Assembly: GCA_964425135.1 (NCBI GenBank)
Contig: CAYRKW010000025.1
Location: 1-40,492, forward strand
DNA: 40,492 nucleotides
Source of the DNA: CAYLLD01 sp964425135
Lineage (GTDB): Bacteria; Pseudomonadota; Alphaproteobacteria; Rhodobacterales; Rhodobacteraceae
Direction: 5' to 3'
The notes under the pieces were generated by a model, which saw only the letters and a list, made by a program, of their open reading frames with translations, was not told where the DNA came from and did no database searches. Positions 39,649-40,492 of the stretch are shown here, piece after piece (the stretch's first letter is position 1; every line of letters starts with the position of its first letter). The position numbers and the translations under genes were made by a program.

Positions 39649-40491
39649 ATGAGAGTTATTCGCCTCCCCACACTGACAGCCTGTGCGCTCGCGTTATGCG
39701 CCATCGCGCCAGTTGCGCTGGCGCAATCAACGCAAGATAACGCGCTCGACACATTTGACGTCAATACGGCGTCTGAGGTTAGCATGATGCCCGGATGGGT
39801 GACCGAAGATGGCTCCTATATGGCCGCAATTCGGATAGAGCTGTCCGAGGGCTGGAAAACTTACTGGCGTGCATCAGACGGCGCAGGTATCCCGCCCGCA
39901 TTTGACTGGTCCGGCTCGGAAAATCTCGAACGCGTTGCCTATTATTGGCCGACCCCGAACGTCTATTGGGCGCAGGGGATCCGCGCCATCGGCTACGCGG
40001 ATGAGCTGATCCTGCCGGTACGATTCTACCCCGAAAGTCCCGATGCGCAGATCGATCTGGCGCTGAATGTCGATTACGGCATCTGCCGGGAGGTCTGCGT
40101 GCCTGCCCGCGCCAATATCGCGTTTGACCTGCCCCAATCGGGTCAGTCGAATATCGAGACGATTACCCAAGCCATCAACGCAAACCCGCGTCCGGGCGCA
40201 GATCATGGCCTGAACGCGCACAGTTGCAATATCTCGCAAGCAGGTGAAGATTACGTGCTGTCGGCCGATTTTGCCTTCTCAGATGATCTGGACGCGCTCG
40301 AAGCGGTGCTTGTTGAAAGCGGCAATGACGAGGTTTGGATCAGCACGGTCGATTATGTCGACAACGACAGCGCCGTCTCCCTTGAAGCGGATCTCGTCTA
40401 CTTCGGAGAGGGCACTTTCGCTTTTGAACAGAACGCCCTACGCTTCACCTTCCTCACGCGTAACGGCGGCATCGACATTCGCGGCTGCTAG
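39649..40491 (+). CDS. DsbD N-terminal-domain-like secreted protein
   Basis: A 280-aa protein with a signal peptide (MRVIRLPTLTACALALCAIA, cleaved near VALAQ-STQ) and the DsbD alpha-domain fold: WVTEDGSYMAAIRIELSEGWKTYWR, a central beta block, then YGICREVCVPARANI with two cysteines in CxxxC spacing. The transmembrane and thioredoxin parts of true DsbD are absent, so it is a stand-alone alpha domain, probably a periplasmic thiol carrier or copper/cytochrome-assembly factor. The ATG at 39649 has AGGGG 3-4 bases upstream. It is divergent from fdhD, with about 160 bases between, and ends 2 bases before the window end. Confidence 0.85.
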   Translation: MRVIRLPTLTACALALCAIAPVALAQSTQDNALDTFDVNTASEVSMMPGWVTEDGSYMAAIRIELSEGWKTYWRASDGAGIPPAFDWSGSENLERVAYYWPTPNVYWAQGIRAIGYADELILPVRFYPESPDAQIDLALNVDYGICREVCVPARANIAFDLPQSGQSNIETITQAINANPRPGADHGLNAHSCNISQAGEDYVLSADFAFSDDLDALEAVLVESGNDEVWISTVDYVDNDSAVSLEADLVYFGEGTFAFEQNALRFTFLTRNGGIDIRGC

Positions 40492-40492
40492 A

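Overview
The window comes from an alphaproteobacterium of the order Rhodobacterales (Roseobacter-like). The evidence is the family content (Mcl1-type malyl-CoA lyase, PhaR, the argH/lysA/TIGR02302 neighbourhood, the fdhD-mobA-mobB-moeA cluster, divergent zinc-ribbon gene and ftsEX) and the moderately high GC. It is a chromosomal, largely housekeeping region. I see no rRNA, tRNA, CRISPR array, insertion sequence, integrase or phage gene. Two runs of exactly 100 N (3514-3613 and 8485-8584) are scaffold gaps; the second lies inside a gene.

Layout. 1-3431: the 3' end of a PLP-dependent C-S lyase/aminotransferase, a YCII-like protein, an unrecognised 223-aa protein, an MFS transporter and a DUF2200 protein. 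3432-5732: first gap, then mcl1 and accA, which link glyoxylate/acetyl-CoA metabolism to fatty acid synthesis. 5756-9715: plsC and the ftsE-ftsX divisome pair on the minus strand, divergent from a zinc-ribbon membrane protein. 9790-17225: a minus-strand arginine/lysine block (argH, a 37-aa LptM-like lipoprotein, a molybdopterin-fold periplasmic protein, a PPOX flavoprotein, DUF2834, lysA and a large Gln-rich TIGR02302 membrane protein). A tlpA-like gene diverges from argH with almost no intergenic DNA.

17881-23193: small enzymes and regulators (GFA, DUF1801, GNAT), a ppk2-tetR-GNAT cluster, an alpha/beta hydrolase translationally coupled to metA, and a TerB-like protein. 23357-28002: an EAL phosphodiesterase, phaR with palindromic candidate operators, a class I glutamine amidotransferase, YdcH, an EamA transporter, a TrmN6-like methyltransferase and a DUF2007 protein. 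28041-31561: isoprenoid genes (polyprenyl diphosphate synthase and ispE, overlapping tail to tail) and a TPR protein. 31654-35246: ETF-QO, greA with a short leader ORF, and a two-TM coiled-coil protein. 35247-35693: a convergent intergenic region with repeats, including an 11-bp phased GTGCAT array. 35694-39497: a tightly overlapping Mo-cofactor operon (fdhD, YcxB-like, mobA, mobB, moeA). The window ends with a complete DsbD-N-like secreted protein.

I did not find a clearly new multi-gene system. The best leads are the phased GTGCAT array, the YcxB-like membrane protein inside the Mo-cofactor operon, the zinc-ribbon protein opposite ftsEX, a nested 68-bp inverted repeat, and several candidate 5' leader structures (accA, greA, phaR, ydcH, metA).
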